A stretch of 64,000 nt of DNA from JAURDE01 sp965365285 (GCA_965365285.1 CBDUBC010000005.1:1-64000); one strand, 5' to 3'. Counted from the first letter of the stretch, positions 44,184-53,631 are shown. Notes: a model not told the origin generated them from the letters alone. Numbers and translations are program-made.

Positions 44184-45142
44184 ATAACATCCTTTTTATA
44201 TTTATTTTTTGAAGGCCACTCCTTGACCCTTTCTATAACTCTTAGTTTAGCACTTCTTGATCTTGAATTCTCTGATATTTCTTTCTCTGAAGGTAATATC
44301 GGCTTTTTAGTAATAATCCGACAAGGTAAATCAGTTTCTAGTAATTTTTTATAACTGTGTTTTACAATTCGATCTTCGAGAGAATGAAAGCTTATGAAGT
44401 TGAGTCGACCAGCAAGATTGAGTAATGGAAAAACTTGAGGGATTAAATCTTCTAATACTCTAAGCTCTTGATTAACCTCAATTCTAAGTGCTTGAAATAC
44501 TCGTGTCGCAGGATGAATTCTTCCATGCCGTTGTTGAGGTGGATAACAGTGAAAAATAATATTTTCTAGATCCTTTGTGGTGATAATTTCTTCTTTTTGT
44601 CGGTGTTCTATAATTTTTGAGGCGATTTTTTTTGAATACTTTTCTTCACCATAATTTTTGAAGATATCCACAAGAGCTTTTTCTGGGTATTTATTCACAA
44701 TTTTTCGAGCTGTATCAATAGTAGGGTCTGAAACATCCATACGCATATCAAGCTCTGCCTCTCCCAAAAAAGAAAAACCTCTCTCATGTTTATCAAAATG
44801 GTGAGAGCTCACGCCTAAATCTGCAATGAGTCCATCTAAATAAAGACTTGGTTGGTTTTCTCTAAACCACTTTGGAAAGTGAACAAAGTTAGTATCAATT
44901 AAAGTCACACGACTCTCAAGTCCTTTTTCTTTAAGGAGTTTATAACCATTCTCTAGGGCCTCAGGGTCTTGATCCGTAGAAAAAATCCGGCTATTTGGAA
45001 AAAGTTTGGCAATGGCAACTGTATGTCCACCACCACCAAAAGTCATATCAGCGAAAACCCAATTCCCATTGGGATCATGGCCTTCAAGAAGAGAATCGAG
45101 GCACTCTTTCTTTAGAACAGAGTAATGAGAGGTATAAACCAT
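44180..45142 (-). CDS. rsmH: 16S rRNA m4C1402 methyltransferase
   Basis: A 320-aa RsmH/MraW. It has HYSVLKKECLDSLL, TFGGGGHT, DGLIADLGVSSHHFD, RGFSFLGEAELDMRMD, HPATRVFQALRIEVNQEL and FISFHSLEDRIVK. It is first of the dcw core genes here. mraZ, which usually precedes it, is absent and mtnP takes the place, 3 bases upstream. Confidence 0.96.
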   Translation of the reverse strand: MVYTSHYSVLKKECLDSLLEGHDPNGNWVFADMTFGGGGHTVAIAKLFPNSRIFSTDQDPEALENGYKLLKEKGLESRVTLIDTNFVHFPKWFRENQPSLYLDGLIADLGVSSHHFDKHERGFSFLGEAELDMRMDVSDPTIDTARKIVNKYPEKALVDIFKNYGEEKYSKKIASKIIEHRQKEEIITTKDLENIIFHCYPPQQRHGRIHPATRVFQALRIEVNQELRVLEDLIPQVFPLLNLAGRLNFISFHSLEDRIVKHSYKKLLETDLPCRIITKKPILPSEKEISENSRSRSAKLRVIERVKEWPSKNKYKKDVI

Positions 45143-45145
45143 TAA

Positions 45146-45994
45146 CTACCTTAGTAAAACAGAGATCATCTCTTTTTGCTGAGAACTTAAATTCTCCATT
45201 GGACTCATTATAGCATTAGTATTTTCTTTTACGAAGGAAGGGAGGTTTTCTGATAATTTTGGAATGGCATAGGTAATAAGCTTTTTAGCGGCTTCATTGT
45301 TTTTCTTCATATAAGCTAGGATTTCTTCGAGAGTACAGTGTTCCTCTTTCCAGCAATCAAAATCCGTCACCATAGCAACGGTCGCGAAGGCCATGCCCGC
45401 TTCTTTAGCCAAATAAGCTTCTGGGACATTAGTCATTCCGATAACATCAGCTCCAAAAGATCGATAGATATGTGATTCAGCTTTAGATGAAAATTGAGGT
45501 CCCTCAATACAGATGTAACTTCCTCCCAAACTGTGACCGATTTCTAGATCTGTACAACAATTAGCTAGAAACTCTTGAAGAGACTTTTCTACAGGAACGG
45601 CCGTAGAAACATGACCAACAATTCCATCGCCAAAAAAGGTTCTCTCCCTTTTTCCTTTAGTCCAGTCAATAAACTGATCCACGAGAACAAAGGTTGTTGG
45701 TGGGTATTCATCTTTTAGAGAGCCTACTGCTGAAATAGAAATAGTGTATTGAACACCTAGAGATTTTAAAGCGTAGATATTCGCTCGATAATTTACTTCA
45801 CTTGGAAGGAGTGTGTGACCTTTTCCATGTCTAGGAAGAAAAAGGACTCGGTGTCCAGCAATCTCACCTTCAATAATTTCACTGGAAGGCTTACCAAAAG
45901 GAGTATCGACTTTATGTTCAGCGATGACTTTAACATCACCTAAGTTATAAACACCGCTACCACCAATCACACCAATTTTTGAAAGTTCTTTCAT
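45146..45994 (-). CDS. mtnP: S-methyl-5'-thioadenosine phosphorylase
   Basis: A 282-aa PNP/MTAP-class II phosphorylase. It has IGVIGGSGVYNL at the N-terminus, FLPRHGKGHTLLPSEVNYRAN, SISAVGSL, CIEGPQFSSKAES and MTNVPEAYLAKEAGMAFATVAMVTDFDCW. It phosphorolyses MTA from polyamine synthesis. It heads the dcw transcript and is 3 bases from rsmH, an unusual pairing. A purine-nucleoside phosphorylase specificity cannot be fully excluded. Confidence 0.88.
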   Translation of the reverse strand: MKELSKIGVIGGSGVYNLGDVKVIAEHKVDTPFGKPSSEIIEGEIAGHRVLFLPRHGKGHTLLPSEVNYRANIYALKSLGVQYTISISAVGSLKDEYPPTTFVLVDQFIDWTKGKRERTFFGDGIVGHVSTAVPVEKSLQEFLANCCTDLEIGHSLGGSYICIEGPQFSSKAESHIYRSFGADVIGMTNVPEAYLAKEAGMAFATVAMVTDFDCWKEEHCTLEEILAYMKKNNEAAKKLITYAIPKLSENLPSFVKENTNAIMSPMENLSSQQKEMISVLLR

Positions 45995-46009
45995 TATCTT
46001 ACTCCTTTA

Positions 46010-46039
46010 TCGACCACTGACTTGCCATGTTATTATAAT
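46010..46039. promoter_or_regulatory. Divergent promoter region, mtnP-dcw (-) and carboxypeptidase (+)
   Basis: The palindrome ATTATAAT (46032-46039) supplies TATAAT on both strands. On plus, TCGACC (46010-46015) lies 18 bases before it. The minus -35 is weak. Because no other good promoter is seen before rsmH, this may drive the 5' part of the dcw cluster. Confidence 0.35.
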
Positions 46040-46067
46040 GAGAAGCATTATTATCCAAGGAAGGTCC

Positions 46068-47288
46068 ATGAAACTAATGTCTATTCTAATCTTCATTTAT
46101 TCGTCTATAACTTTTGCCCAAGATATTTACTGGGTCCACTTAAAAGCGGACAATCAAGAGCTTCGAAGCCAATTAGCAAATCTCATCCATATTGATCAGT
46201 ACATAGACGGAAAGATCTATTCTACTGTGAACGAACACGATTACAACCAATTGAAAAAGCAATTTCCTCATCTGATCGTAGAATCTCATAAACTTGAAGA
46301 TATTTCGCGAAATAGAGCATTGGATGGTGATGATGTTTATGAATTTCCCAGAAGTGAAGAAAAGTTTCACACCTACGATGAAACAAATCAGGTTCTTCGA
46401 AACCTTGCGGAAACCAAACCTCATATTGCCCAATTTATAACTATTGGTGAAAGTCATGAAAAAAGAGGAATAAATGGGATTCGTATTACTCATCAGAAAA
46501 ATAGAACCACTCAAAATTTTATTCCTGGAATTCTTTTCGTAGCAACTCATCACGCAAGAGAGCATATCTCAACGGAAGTCCCCATCTTTCTCGCAAAATA
46601 TTTGGTTGAGAATTATGACAAATCTGAAGAGATTAAAAAGCTTGTTGATTCTAGAGACATCTATATTATCCCTATAGTGAATCCTGATGGAGCTCTCTAT
46701 GATATTAAAAGTCGTTATTACAAAATGTGGAGAAAAAATAGAAGAGTAAATGATGTGGATACTTTTGGAGTAGATCTCAATCGAAATTATGGTTTTGAAT
46801 GGAATACCGGTGGTTCTTCCTCCAACCCACGAAGTGATGTGTATCATGGAAAGCATCCATTTTCTGAGCCTGAATCCTTAGCTATAAAAGACTTTGTCGA
46901 ATCCAAAAGTAATCTTAGAATTATGCTTTCTTTTCATACTTACTCAGAACTGATTCTCTATCCGTGGGGCTTCAAGCATGATCCAGTGGGAGGAAGAGAG
47001 GGTGAAGTTTTTAAAAAGATGGCAGAGAAAATGGCAGAGTGGAATGGGTATACACCCCAAGCCTCTTCAGACCTTTATATTGCATCTGGAGATACTTGTG
47101 ACTGGGCCTATGGTGAGCATGGTATTTTTTGTTTTACCTTTGAACTATCTCCACAGACTTATGGACAAGGAGGCTTTTATCCTGGTGCACGATTCATTGA
47201 TACAGTGAATCAAGCGAATCTAAAGCCTGCACTTTATCTAATTGATCAAGCGATTAACCCGTATCAGGTCATTGACTATGAGAGATAG
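46068..47288 (+). CDS. Secreted zinc carboxypeptidase (peptidase M14)
   Basis: A 406-aa protein. Signal peptide of about 16 residues (MSILIFIYSSITFAQ). Catalytic set: HHAREH (HxxE zinc ligands), DLNRNYGFEW, SFHTYSELILYPWG (third zinc ligand) and the C-terminal glutamate in FTFELSPQTYGQGG. The N-terminal ~95 residues after the signal resemble a propeptide. The start at 46068 has a strong AGGAAGG and is preferred to 46038. A role in prey-protein digestion is plausible if the host is predatory. Confidence 0.9.
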   Translation: MKLMSILIFIYSSITFAQDIYWVHLKADNQELRSQLANLIHIDQYIDGKIYSTVNEHDYNQLKKQFPHLIVESHKLEDISRNRALDGDDVYEFPRSEEKFHTYDETNQVLRNLAETKPHIAQFITIGESHEKRGINGIRITHQKNRTTQNFIPGILFVATHHAREHISTEVPIFLAKYLVENYDKSEEIKKLVDSRDIYIIPIVNPDGALYDIKSRYYKMWRKNRRVNDVDTFGVDLNRNYGFEWNTGGSSSNPRSDVYHGKHPFSEPESLAIKDFVESKSNLRIMLSFHTYSELILYPWGFKHDPVGGREGEVFKKMAEKMAEWNGYTPQASSDLYIASGDTCDWAYGEHGIFCFTFELSPQTYGQGGFYPGARFIDTVNQANLKPALYLIDQAINPYQVIDYER

Positions 47289-47305
47289 TTCGATAGATTA
47301 AAAGA

Positions 47306-48484
47306 ATGCAACAAAACGCAGCATGGGAAAATTATCTCAACAGAAATAAGAGAACCAAGAATTTCCTCTCCACTGCTCATAAAACATCAGTGGAGGAAAT
47401 TTTTGAAATGGTTCACACCGTAATCAAAAGTCCAGGTCCCATTACAATTGCTAAATTTGTTAAGAAATGTACAACCTCTGGAATTTGGGTTTCCCATGCA
47501 GCTTTAAGGTTTATTCTATCAGTCCTTGAATTTAAAAATGATAAATTTCTAAGATTAGAGCATCCTCTTACTCAGAGAATTCTTTCCGATATTCGAGACG
47601 GACTTCCCATAAAGGAAAAGTTTATTAAAGATCAACAAATCTTTGATGCCATTTTTATGGAGAGACAGTTCTATTATACTCACTCAGAACAAAAAGCAAT
47701 TTTAGATCATCCAAGAATTAATGCCACTATTGTGCTTGTTGATGGTGTTTTAAATGAAATTTTTTCGACTTCTACCTTTGAGCGAACTCTTAAATCACTT
47801 AAAGAGAAGTATAATATTAAATATTTCATTCCTAATATTAATGGGCTTAAGTGTACCTCTGAGAATGCTAATAGTTTAAGAATACAACTCAATAAATATA
47901 TTGAACAGCATCCTGAAGAAAAGTTATGGATTATTGGTTACTCCAAAGGAGGTATCGATGCTCTTCATTATGTTTATGAAAACTCAAAATTTGCTAGCGA
48001 TCATGTCTTTGGAGTATCAAATATTGCCTGTCCAATCTTAGGAACCGAAAAGTTTGAACATAATATTTTAAAAATTATTCGAAATATTCAGAAAACAGAT
48101 GACAAGACATTAATTAAAAAGAAAACAGACTTTCTTTATAAAGACCTTATGCTCTCTCTTGACGAAAAGGTTCAAGGTGATTGGTTCAAGCGAAATCACA
48201 AGAGACTTCCTCAAAATATTTTCTATACAGCACTTGCTTTAGAGGCCCAGTGGTATGAGAGTCATTTTTGGATGATGCTTACTAAAGCAATTTTTAATAA
48301 TGGAAAAGAAAATGATGGCGTCGTTACCACTGAAAGTGCTCAATTTCCATCATATTTTAAAGGAATAAATTTAGGCGTAGTGAAAGGACATCATTTAGTT
48401 GGGACACGGTCAAGCTTTTATAGCCAAGAGGCTTTAATCGAATCTCTTATTATATTCTTAAAATATAAAAATCTTATCGATTAA
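47306..48484 (+). CDS. Alpha/beta-hydrolase-like protein
   Basis: A 392-aa cytoplasmic-looking protein. A helical N-terminal domain (1-135) precedes a hydrolase-like core: VLVDGVLNE, IIGYSKGGIDAL (nucleophile S213), ENDGVV (candidate D337) and GHHLVG (candidate H362 or H363), an apparent Ser-Asp-His triad. I do not recognise a named family. It starts 17 bases after the carboxypeptidase stop and ends convergently with mglA, overlapping 11 bases. Substrate is unknown. Confidence 0.7.
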   Translation: MQQNAAWENYLNRNKRTKNFLSTAHKTSVEEIFEMVHTVIKSPGPITIAKFVKKCTTSGIWVSHAALRFILSVLEFKNDKFLRLEHPLTQRILSDIRDGLPIKEKFIKDQQIFDAIFMERQFYYTHSEQKAILDHPRINATIVLVDGVLNEIFSTSTFERTLKSLKEKYNIKYFIPNINGLKCTSENANSLRIQLNKYIEQHPEEKLWIIGYSKGGIDALHYVYENSKFASDHVFGVSNIACPILGTEKFEHNILKIIRNIQKTDDKTLIKKKTDFLYKDLMLSLDEKVQGDWFKRNHKRLPQNIFYTALALEAQWYESHFWMMLTKAIFNNGKENDGVVTTESAQFPSYFKGINLGVVKGHHLVGTRSSFYSQEALIESLIIFLKYKNLID

Positions 48485-49079
48485 TATTTGGTTGAAGGCC
48501 ACCTTTAAGATTCATGAGAACCATTTTTGTCACTCCCTTAAGTGTTTCAAAAACTCCAGTTCCTTCACATGCAACGGCAGAATAACTTGGTTTTCCAGAA
48601 ATATTGAGTTGTTTTTCTAAATCCTCAACAGGAGAGACATTTGGAAGATCTCTTTTATTCCATTGGAAAACAAGCGGAATTCTATCGGGCTCATATCCTA
48701 GTTCTCTAAGATTTTTATCGAGACTTTTAAGGCTTTCGATATTGGCCTCCATCTTTTCGACTTGAGAATCTGCTACAAATACTACTCCATCCACTCCTCG
48801 TAGAATAAGTTTTCTACTGGCTTCATAGAAAACCTGTCCAGGTACAGTATATAGATGGAATCGAGTTCTAAAGCCTCTTATCTCCCCAAGATCTAGAGGA
48901 AGAAAATCAAAAAAAAGAGTTCTTTCATTCTCTGTATTTAGAGAGATGATCTTACCCTTATTTTCTCCACTCGTTTTTTGATACACATATTGGATGTTTG
49001 TTGTCTTTCCACCAAGCCCTGGTCCGTAAAAGACAATTTTACAGTTCACTTCTTTTGAATGGTAATTCACAAAAGACAT
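48474..49079 (-). CDS. mglA: MglA-type Ras-like GTPase
   Basis: A 201-aa small GTPase. P-loop GPGLGGKTTN (19-28), the MglA-type switch II TVPGQVFYEASRK (TVPGQ in place of DxxGQ), NKRD for guanine, and a SAVACEGTGV-like G5. MglA sets polarity and drives gliding or pilus motility in Myxococcus and is retained in Bdellovibrio. It is 12 bases from its Roadblock partner gene. Confidence 0.92.
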   Translation of the reverse strand: MSFVNYHSKEVNCKIVFYGPGLGGKTTNIQYVYQKTSGENKGKIISLNTENERTLFFDFLPLDLGEIRGFRTRFHLYTVPGQVFYEASRKLILRGVDGVVFVADSQVEKMEANIESLKSLDKNLRELGYEPDRIPLVFQWNKRDLPNVSPVEDLEKQLNISGKPSYSAVACEGTGVFETLKGVTKMVLMNLKGGLQPNINR

Positions 49080-49091
49080 TCTTAATTTTCC

Positions 49092-49580
49092 TTATGAGTA
49101 AATGCCAAATATATCATCCATTTCCTGATCTGAAATATTTTTAAACAAATATTGCTCTTTCTTGTCACCTTGCTTAGTGTCAGTCTTCTCTGATATTTTC
49201 TTCTCTAAAGCAAATATCTTAGATCTAAGCATACTTTTAATTTTTCCAGGATTCTCTTCATCTTTATAAATCGATCCTAAATAATACTCCTCTGTACCTA
49301 AACTAAAAGGAAGTATGTAAACACCTTGTGAACTTGTATCAAAGCTTAATCGATAGCCATCCTTTGAAGGAGCAGCTCCTGGTATGAATCCTGACAAACT
49401 TTTAGCCGCCTGCCAAACACCACCAATCAGCGCACCAATTGAATGAGCATCTAGATTGTTCGACATTTGAGTACTTTGATAAAGGATTACACCGTCGCTT
49501 CGGCAAAGAAAGAGTTGATTATTCGGCCAATCAAACTTTTCGAAGGTTTCCTTGAATTGAGGTAAAAAGTTTTCTTCCAT
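49092..49580 (-). CDS. Roadblock/LC7-type protein, candidate MglA regulator
   Basis: A 162-aa protein. Residues ~18-120 (FLCRSDGVILYQSTQM, GALIGGVWQAAKSLSG, YILPFSLGTEEYYLGSIY) fit the Roadblock/LC7 fold of MglB, which is a GTPase-activating protein for MglA. A C-terminal charged helix and tail (121-162) are extra. It directly precedes mglA. Similarity is at fold level only; degenerate MglB is a fair description. Confidence 0.65.
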   Translation of the reverse strand: MEENFLPQFKETFEKFDWPNNQLFLCRSDGVILYQSTQMSNNLDAHSIGALIGGVWQAAKSLSGFIPGAAPSKDGYRLSFDTSSQGVYILPFSLGTEEYYLGSIYKDEENPGKIKSMLRSKIFALEKKISEKTDTKQGDKKEQYLFKNISDQEMDDIFGIYS

Positions 49581-49620
49581 AAATTTACGACTTCAGTCCG
49601 TTGAAGCCCACCTTATAGAT

Positions 49621-49649
49621 ATTCTATAAATCTTAAATAAGGATGACAA
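49621..49649 (-). promoter_or_regulatory. Sigma-70-type promoter of the Roadblock-mglA operon
   Basis: Minus strand: TTGTCA, 17 bases, TAGAAT, about 41-69 bases upstream of the Roadblock gene start. A small stem (CTTCA/TGAAG, 49591-49606) lies in the leader. Confidence 0.6.
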
Positions 49650-49653
49650 TAAA

Positions 49654-50247
49654 TTAAAAAGAAGTTCGATTTTCTAAAGCTTTAGAGATCGTAAGGCTGT
49701 CTAGATACTCAAGACTTCCTCCCATAGGCATACCAAAACCAATCCTCTCGGCCTTAACGTGTTCTGGAATTTGATCTCTAATATAACTACAGGTTGCATC
49801 TCCCTCAACGGAGGGATTGATCGCTAGAACTAAATCAACAACATTTTCTGAATTTATTCTTTCAAAGAGTTTATCCATTCGAAGTTCTCCTGGACCAATA
49901 CCTAAAAGAGGGTTCAAAACACCTCCAAGGATGTGATAGCGGCCTGAATACTGACCACTTTTTTCAATAGCCATGAGATCAGAAACACCCTCTACGACAC
50001 AAAGACTTTTAGCCTCACCACGATGATCATCTCTACATATAGAACAAAGGTTTTCCTCACAAAAGAAACCACATGATTCACACTTCTTAATTTCAGCTAA
50101 TTCTGCCATAGAAAGAGAGAACTGCTTAATATCCTCTGGGTCTAGCTTCGATAAAAAAAGAGTATATCTCATTGCTGATTTTTCACCGACTCCAGGGAGT
50201 CTAGAAAAAAAATGAACAACATCATTTATGGAATCAGGAAGTTTCAT
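49654..50247 (-). CDS. recR: Recombination protein RecR
   Basis: A 197-aa protein. An N-terminal HhH region (RLPGVGEKSAMRY), a zinc finger of four cysteines (CESCGFFCEENLCSIC) and a TOPRIM domain (LCVVEGVSDLMAIE, LAINPSVEGDAT). It works with RecO/RecF in RecA loading. It shares one base with the ybaB stop, in the dnaX-ybaB-recR order typical of bacteria. Confidence 0.95.
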   Translation of the reverse strand: MKLPDSINDVVHFFSRLPGVGEKSAMRYTLFLSKLDPEDIKQFSLSMAELAEIKKCESCGFFCEENLCSICRDDHRGEAKSLCVVEGVSDLMAIEKSGQYSGRYHILGGVLNPLLGIGPGELRMDKLFERINSENVVDLVLAINPSVEGDATCSYIRDQIPEHVKAERIGFGMPMGGSLEYLDSLTISKALENRTSF

Positions 50248-50558
50248 TAGAATAAACCTGGAATCTTCATCCCACCCGTGACTTTAGACATCGCTTTTGA
50301 AACCATATCTTGAGATTCTTTAACGGCTTGATTTATGCCTGTTTTTACAATTTCTTCTAACATCTCTACATCACTAGGATCCACACACTCGGGATTAAGT
50401 TTAATTTCTAGGATTTCTTGCTTTCCGTTGACTTTAATTTTAATCATTCCACCACCAGAAGAAACATCTAGCTCCCTTGACTCTAACTCTTTTTGAAGAG
50501 TTGCCATCTTTGCTTGCATTTGTTGCGCCTGTTTCATTAGTTGATTAATATTTGCCAT
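50247..50558 (-). CDS. ybaB: YbaB/EbfC nucleoid-associated protein
   Basis: A 103-aa DNA-binding dimer protein. ANINQLMKQAQQMQAKMATLQKEL, GGGMIKIKVNGKQEILEIKL and the MVSKAMSKVTGGMKIPGLF tail are typical. It lies between dnaX and recR. Confidence 0.93.
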   Translation of the reverse strand: MANINQLMKQAQQMQAKMATLQKELESRELDVSSGGGMIKIKVNGKQEILEIKLNPECVDPSDVEMLEEIVKTGINQAVKESQDMVSKAMSKVTGGMKIPGLF

Positions 50559-50567
50559 GTTGAGCTC

Positions 50568-52283
50568 CTAATTTATGATTGTTTTGTCTATCTTTGAATT
50601 AAATATATGTTCAGCATGTTTTAAAGTTTGATGAGAAAGAAGTTGTTCTCTTTTATCATCTTCTACTTTCTTCTCTTCTTTTTCTCGAAGTTGTGCCTGA
50701 GAGAAGAACTGCTCATCATCTTCAATACTCAATCTCAACTCGATACATGAAACCTCTAATTCAAAATACTCAGCGAGATACTGAACTATTTTCTTTTTAA
50801 TGGAATCTTCCTTAAGAAACTCATAGAAAACTTTGCTCTCGGGTGAGAATCCATAAACTACACTTAACCGCTGGGCCTCAAGATCGAGTTCTGACAGGAG
50901 ATTACCTTGATCGAGGTTGGAAGCGATTGAGGGCGAGGCGGAGTTGAGCCAAACTAAGAAATCACTCCAGGTTTTTGTCGATTTTGGACTTTTTTTTTCC
51001 TCCATAATCACTTTTGCTGGATCACTAAAGACACTTACTTTTTGATCGGGGTCAGCTGCATCTAAAGGTGAATAAGCATAATCCTCGTCAATTTCCTCTT
51101 CAAAGGCTTCCTCTTCTTGGGAGTCGACAGGTTCCATCGAATCGGTCCTTACCTCTTCATGCTTTTCAGAGATCGATTCAACAGTATTTAATGAAACCGC
51201 TACTTTCTGATTACCCATCACAGCTTTTTGAGTAAAGAAATCTCGTCTTAAAGATATTTTTTGAAGTATAATCTCAACTACTCTATCAGGATCAAGAGAA
51301 TCAATTCCCCATTTTGCATCTCTCACTAGAGTTTCAAAAATCCAAAAGAGCTCCGAAGTGGATACATCTCGAAGAACGTCTTTATCTGGTGATTGAATCA
51401 ATTCATAAAAGACTTCTATCAATGGAGAGATAATATTTTTCACAGGGATATTTTCGTGAATTAAGCTTCTGTACAAAGAAGAAATCGAGCTACAATCTCC
51501 TTGTAGAATTGCGACCATAAGTTCTTTGATGACAGAGTCTCTGGCCAGTCCTAGAGACATGACAAGAACTTCTTCTGAAATTTCTTTACTAGATGTAAAA
51601 CAAAGAACTTGGTCAAGTAAAGAAAGAGTATCCCTTACCGATCCCTTTCCTCTCTTACAAATTTCTTTGAGAAGCCTTTCATTTTGGAATCGAATTCCTT
51701 CGGCATCAGAAATTTTCTTTATGTGAGAAATGAGCTCTTCAGTTTGAACAAGCCTAAAGTCGAATCTTTGACATCTTGAAAGAACCGTATCAAGTAACTT
51801 TTGAGGCTCGGTTGTGGCCAAGATAAAAATGACATGAGCTGGCGGTTCCTCAAGAGTTTTTAAAAGAGCATTAAAGGCACTCACACTCAGCATGTGAACT
51901 TCATCAATAATATAAACTTTATACTGACCTTCACTCGGGAGATAATCGACCTCACTGATGAGATCTCTAACATTTTCTACACTGTTATTAGAAGCACCAT
52001 CAATCTCAAGAATATTCATTGGATTAGAAGTATTAAAATCAAGACAACTTGAACAGGTATTACAAGGATCCCCTTGGTCTGAAGGTTCTGTACACCGTAG
52101 AGATTTAGCAAAAATCCGAGCGATTGAAGTTTTCCCTGTACCCCTAGAGCCAGTAAATAAATAAGCGTGGGCCAGCTTTTGAGAAATTAAGGCATTTTTC
52201 AAAGACCGAGTAATATGATCCTGTCCAATGACATCTCCAAAATTTTTAGGTCGCCATTTCCTGGCAAGGACTTGGTACTGCAT
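50568..52283 (-). CDS. dnaX: DNA polymerase III subunits gamma/tau
   Basis: A 571-aa clamp-loader ATPase. QYQVLARKWRPKNFGDVIGQ start, Walker A GSRGTGKTS, four-cysteine zinc cluster (CTEPSDQGDPCNTCSSC), DEVHMLS, and sensor/arginine-finger region LSRCQRFDF. A C-terminal acidic region and tau-type tail follow. I start at 52283 (AGAGG upstream) rather than 52304. No programmed-frameshift slippery run with a hairpin was recognised. Confidence 0.95.
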   Translation of the reverse strand: MQYQVLARKWRPKNFGDVIGQDHITRSLKNALISQKLAHAYLFTGSRGTGKTSIARIFAKSLRCTEPSDQGDPCNTCSSCLDFNTSNPMNILEIDGASNNSVENVRDLISEVDYLPSEGQYKVYIIDEVHMLSVSAFNALLKTLEEPPAHVIFILATTEPQKLLDTVLSRCQRFDFRLVQTEELISHIKKISDAEGIRFQNERLLKEICKRGKGSVRDTLSLLDQVLCFTSSKEISEEVLVMSLGLARDSVIKELMVAILQGDCSSISSLYRSLIHENIPVKNIISPLIEVFYELIQSPDKDVLRDVSTSELFWIFETLVRDAKWGIDSLDPDRVVEIILQKISLRRDFFTQKAVMGNQKVAVSLNTVESISEKHEEVRTDSMEPVDSQEEEAFEEEIDEDYAYSPLDAADPDQKVSVFSDPAKVIMEEKKSPKSTKTWSDFLVWLNSASPSIASNLDQGNLLSELDLEAQRLSVVYGFSPESKVFYEFLKEDSIKKKIVQYLAEYFELEVSCIELRLSIEDDEQFFSQAQLREKEEKKVEDDKREQLLSHQTLKHAEHIFNSKIDKTIIN

Positions 52284-52426
52284 TCTAACCTCTTGCGGAA
52301 CCATACCATATAAAAGGTAGGTTTATTAGGCCACGGAATTGAAAAAATAAAAATTATTGATACCTAGCGGCATTATACCGTCAGTAAAGACCTGAAATAA
52401 CATTTATTATTAACTGACAATTTAAG

Positions 52427-52453
52427 TAATCTTTTTAGCTAAAGTACCGATAA
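52427..52453 (+). promoter_or_regulatory. Sigma-28-like promoter of the signalling operon
   Basis: TAATCTTT, 11 bases, ACCGATAA (-10 matches 7 of 8 FliA consensus bases; the -35 is weaker). The -10 ends 11 bases before the ATG at 52465, so the message would be almost leaderless if used. Confidence 0.5.
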
Positions 52454-52464
52454 ACAGTAGAGTT

Positions 52465-53631
52465 ATGATAGAAGGTAAAAGAAAATTAGGTCTGGTCTCT
52501 GAAGACCCGGCGCAAATTAAAGTTTTAACGTATTGGTTTATGCAAGCCAACTTTGACGTTATTACCTTCTCCCCTCTGATACCAAACCTGGGCCCCTCTC
52601 TCAAAGAACAAAATGTCGATGTTATTATTTTTGACCTTGCAATCATTGAGTCTGGAGCGCTGAAAATCATTTCAGAACTAAGGAGCACTTTTAAAGAATT
52701 TTATTTTCCAATCTTAATTATCCCTGCAAGACAAGACCTGCCGTCTATCATTAACTATCTTGAAGCAGGAGCAAGCGATTTTATAAATAGACCCATAGAA
52801 ATTAATCTTCTTAAACTAAAGATCCTTAACCTTCTAAAGATAAGCATCCTCTCCCAAGATCTAGAAAAGCAAAAACTTGATTCTGTAATTTTAAGCTCAT
52901 TCACTAACCTTCTCGAAATGGCAGGTTCTGTTGCTCATGAACTTGGTAACCCACTTACAGTGGCAATGGGTAATGTTCAAATTATAACTCTAGAAGTCGC
53001 CAAAGCTAAGGCTGCTAAAGATGAACAAATAAAAAATAAGGTTTTTGAAAATTTATTTAAACGATCCAATATAATCTTTGATTCACTTAATAGGATAGAA
53101 TCCTATGTTGGTTCTATTAAAGCATTTACAAAAAGAGACAACCAAATAGCGCCTATTTCGATCAAAAGCATAATTGAAAATATCCTAGCAATCTCTGCCT
53201 ACACTCTTAGTGTTGAAAACATCCAACTCATTAAGCAAGTTGAAAAAGAAAATATAACCGTTCTTGTTGATAGTACGAAACTAATGCAAATATCATTCAA
53301 TATCATAAAATTTTTCAGTCAAATCTTAATTAAACATTCTGGTGATAGAATTATTGAAATCAGAGAAACATCGACACCACAATTCATCGATTTAAGAATC
53401 AAGGCTAATATTGAAAAGCCTAAAGCGTTTGAAGATCGGTGGTATGAACCTTTCTATCTATTTGAGGCTTTAAATTTAGATTTAGGATTACAATTAAAAC
53501 TGACAAAAGATTTGAGTAATAATTCAAATATCCATATTGATATAAATGATGACATTACAGATATCGAATTTATCATAAGAATATCTAAAGAGGAAACAAG
53601 TGAAGAAGAGCCTGAAGCTAAAGCTTCTTAA
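52465..53631 (+). CDS. REC-DHp protein with a degenerate ATPase domain
   Basis: A 388-aa protein. A receiver-like domain (1-120) has acid residues (VSEDPAQ) and D57 (IFDLA), but the conserved lysine is missing (INRPIE). A DHp segment has an intact H-box (SVAHELGNPL, H158). The HATPase half lacks a G1 box, has an altered N box (ISFNIIKFFSQIL) and only a trace of G2 (DLGLQLKLTKDL), so it probably cannot bind ATP. It could serve as a phosphotransfer partner or scaffold (compare Spo0B-type proteins). It overlaps the next kinase by 32 bases. Confidence 0.75.
   Translation: MIEGKRKLGLVSEDPAQIKVLTYWFMQANFDVITFSPLIPNLGPSLKEQNVDVIIFDLAIIESGALKIISELRSTFKEFYFPILIIPARQDLPSIINYLEAGASDFINRPIEINLLKLKILNLLKISILSQDLEKQKLDSVILSSFTNLLEMAGSVAHELGNPLTVAMGNVQIITLEVAKAKAAKDEQIKNKVFENLFKRSNIIFDSLNRIESYVGSIKAFTKRDNQIAPISIKSIIENILAISAYTLSVENIQLIKQVEKENITVLVDSTKLMQISFNIIKFFSQILIKHSGDRIIEIRETSTPQFIDLRIKANIEKPKAFEDRWYEPFYLFEALNLDLGLQLKLTKDLSNNSNIHIDINDDITDIEFIIRISKEETSEEEPEAKAS

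Noticed and set aside
50568..52283. Programmed frameshift producing a short gamma form in dnaX
   Set aside because: I could not recognise a convincing slippery run plus stem-loop in the expected region.
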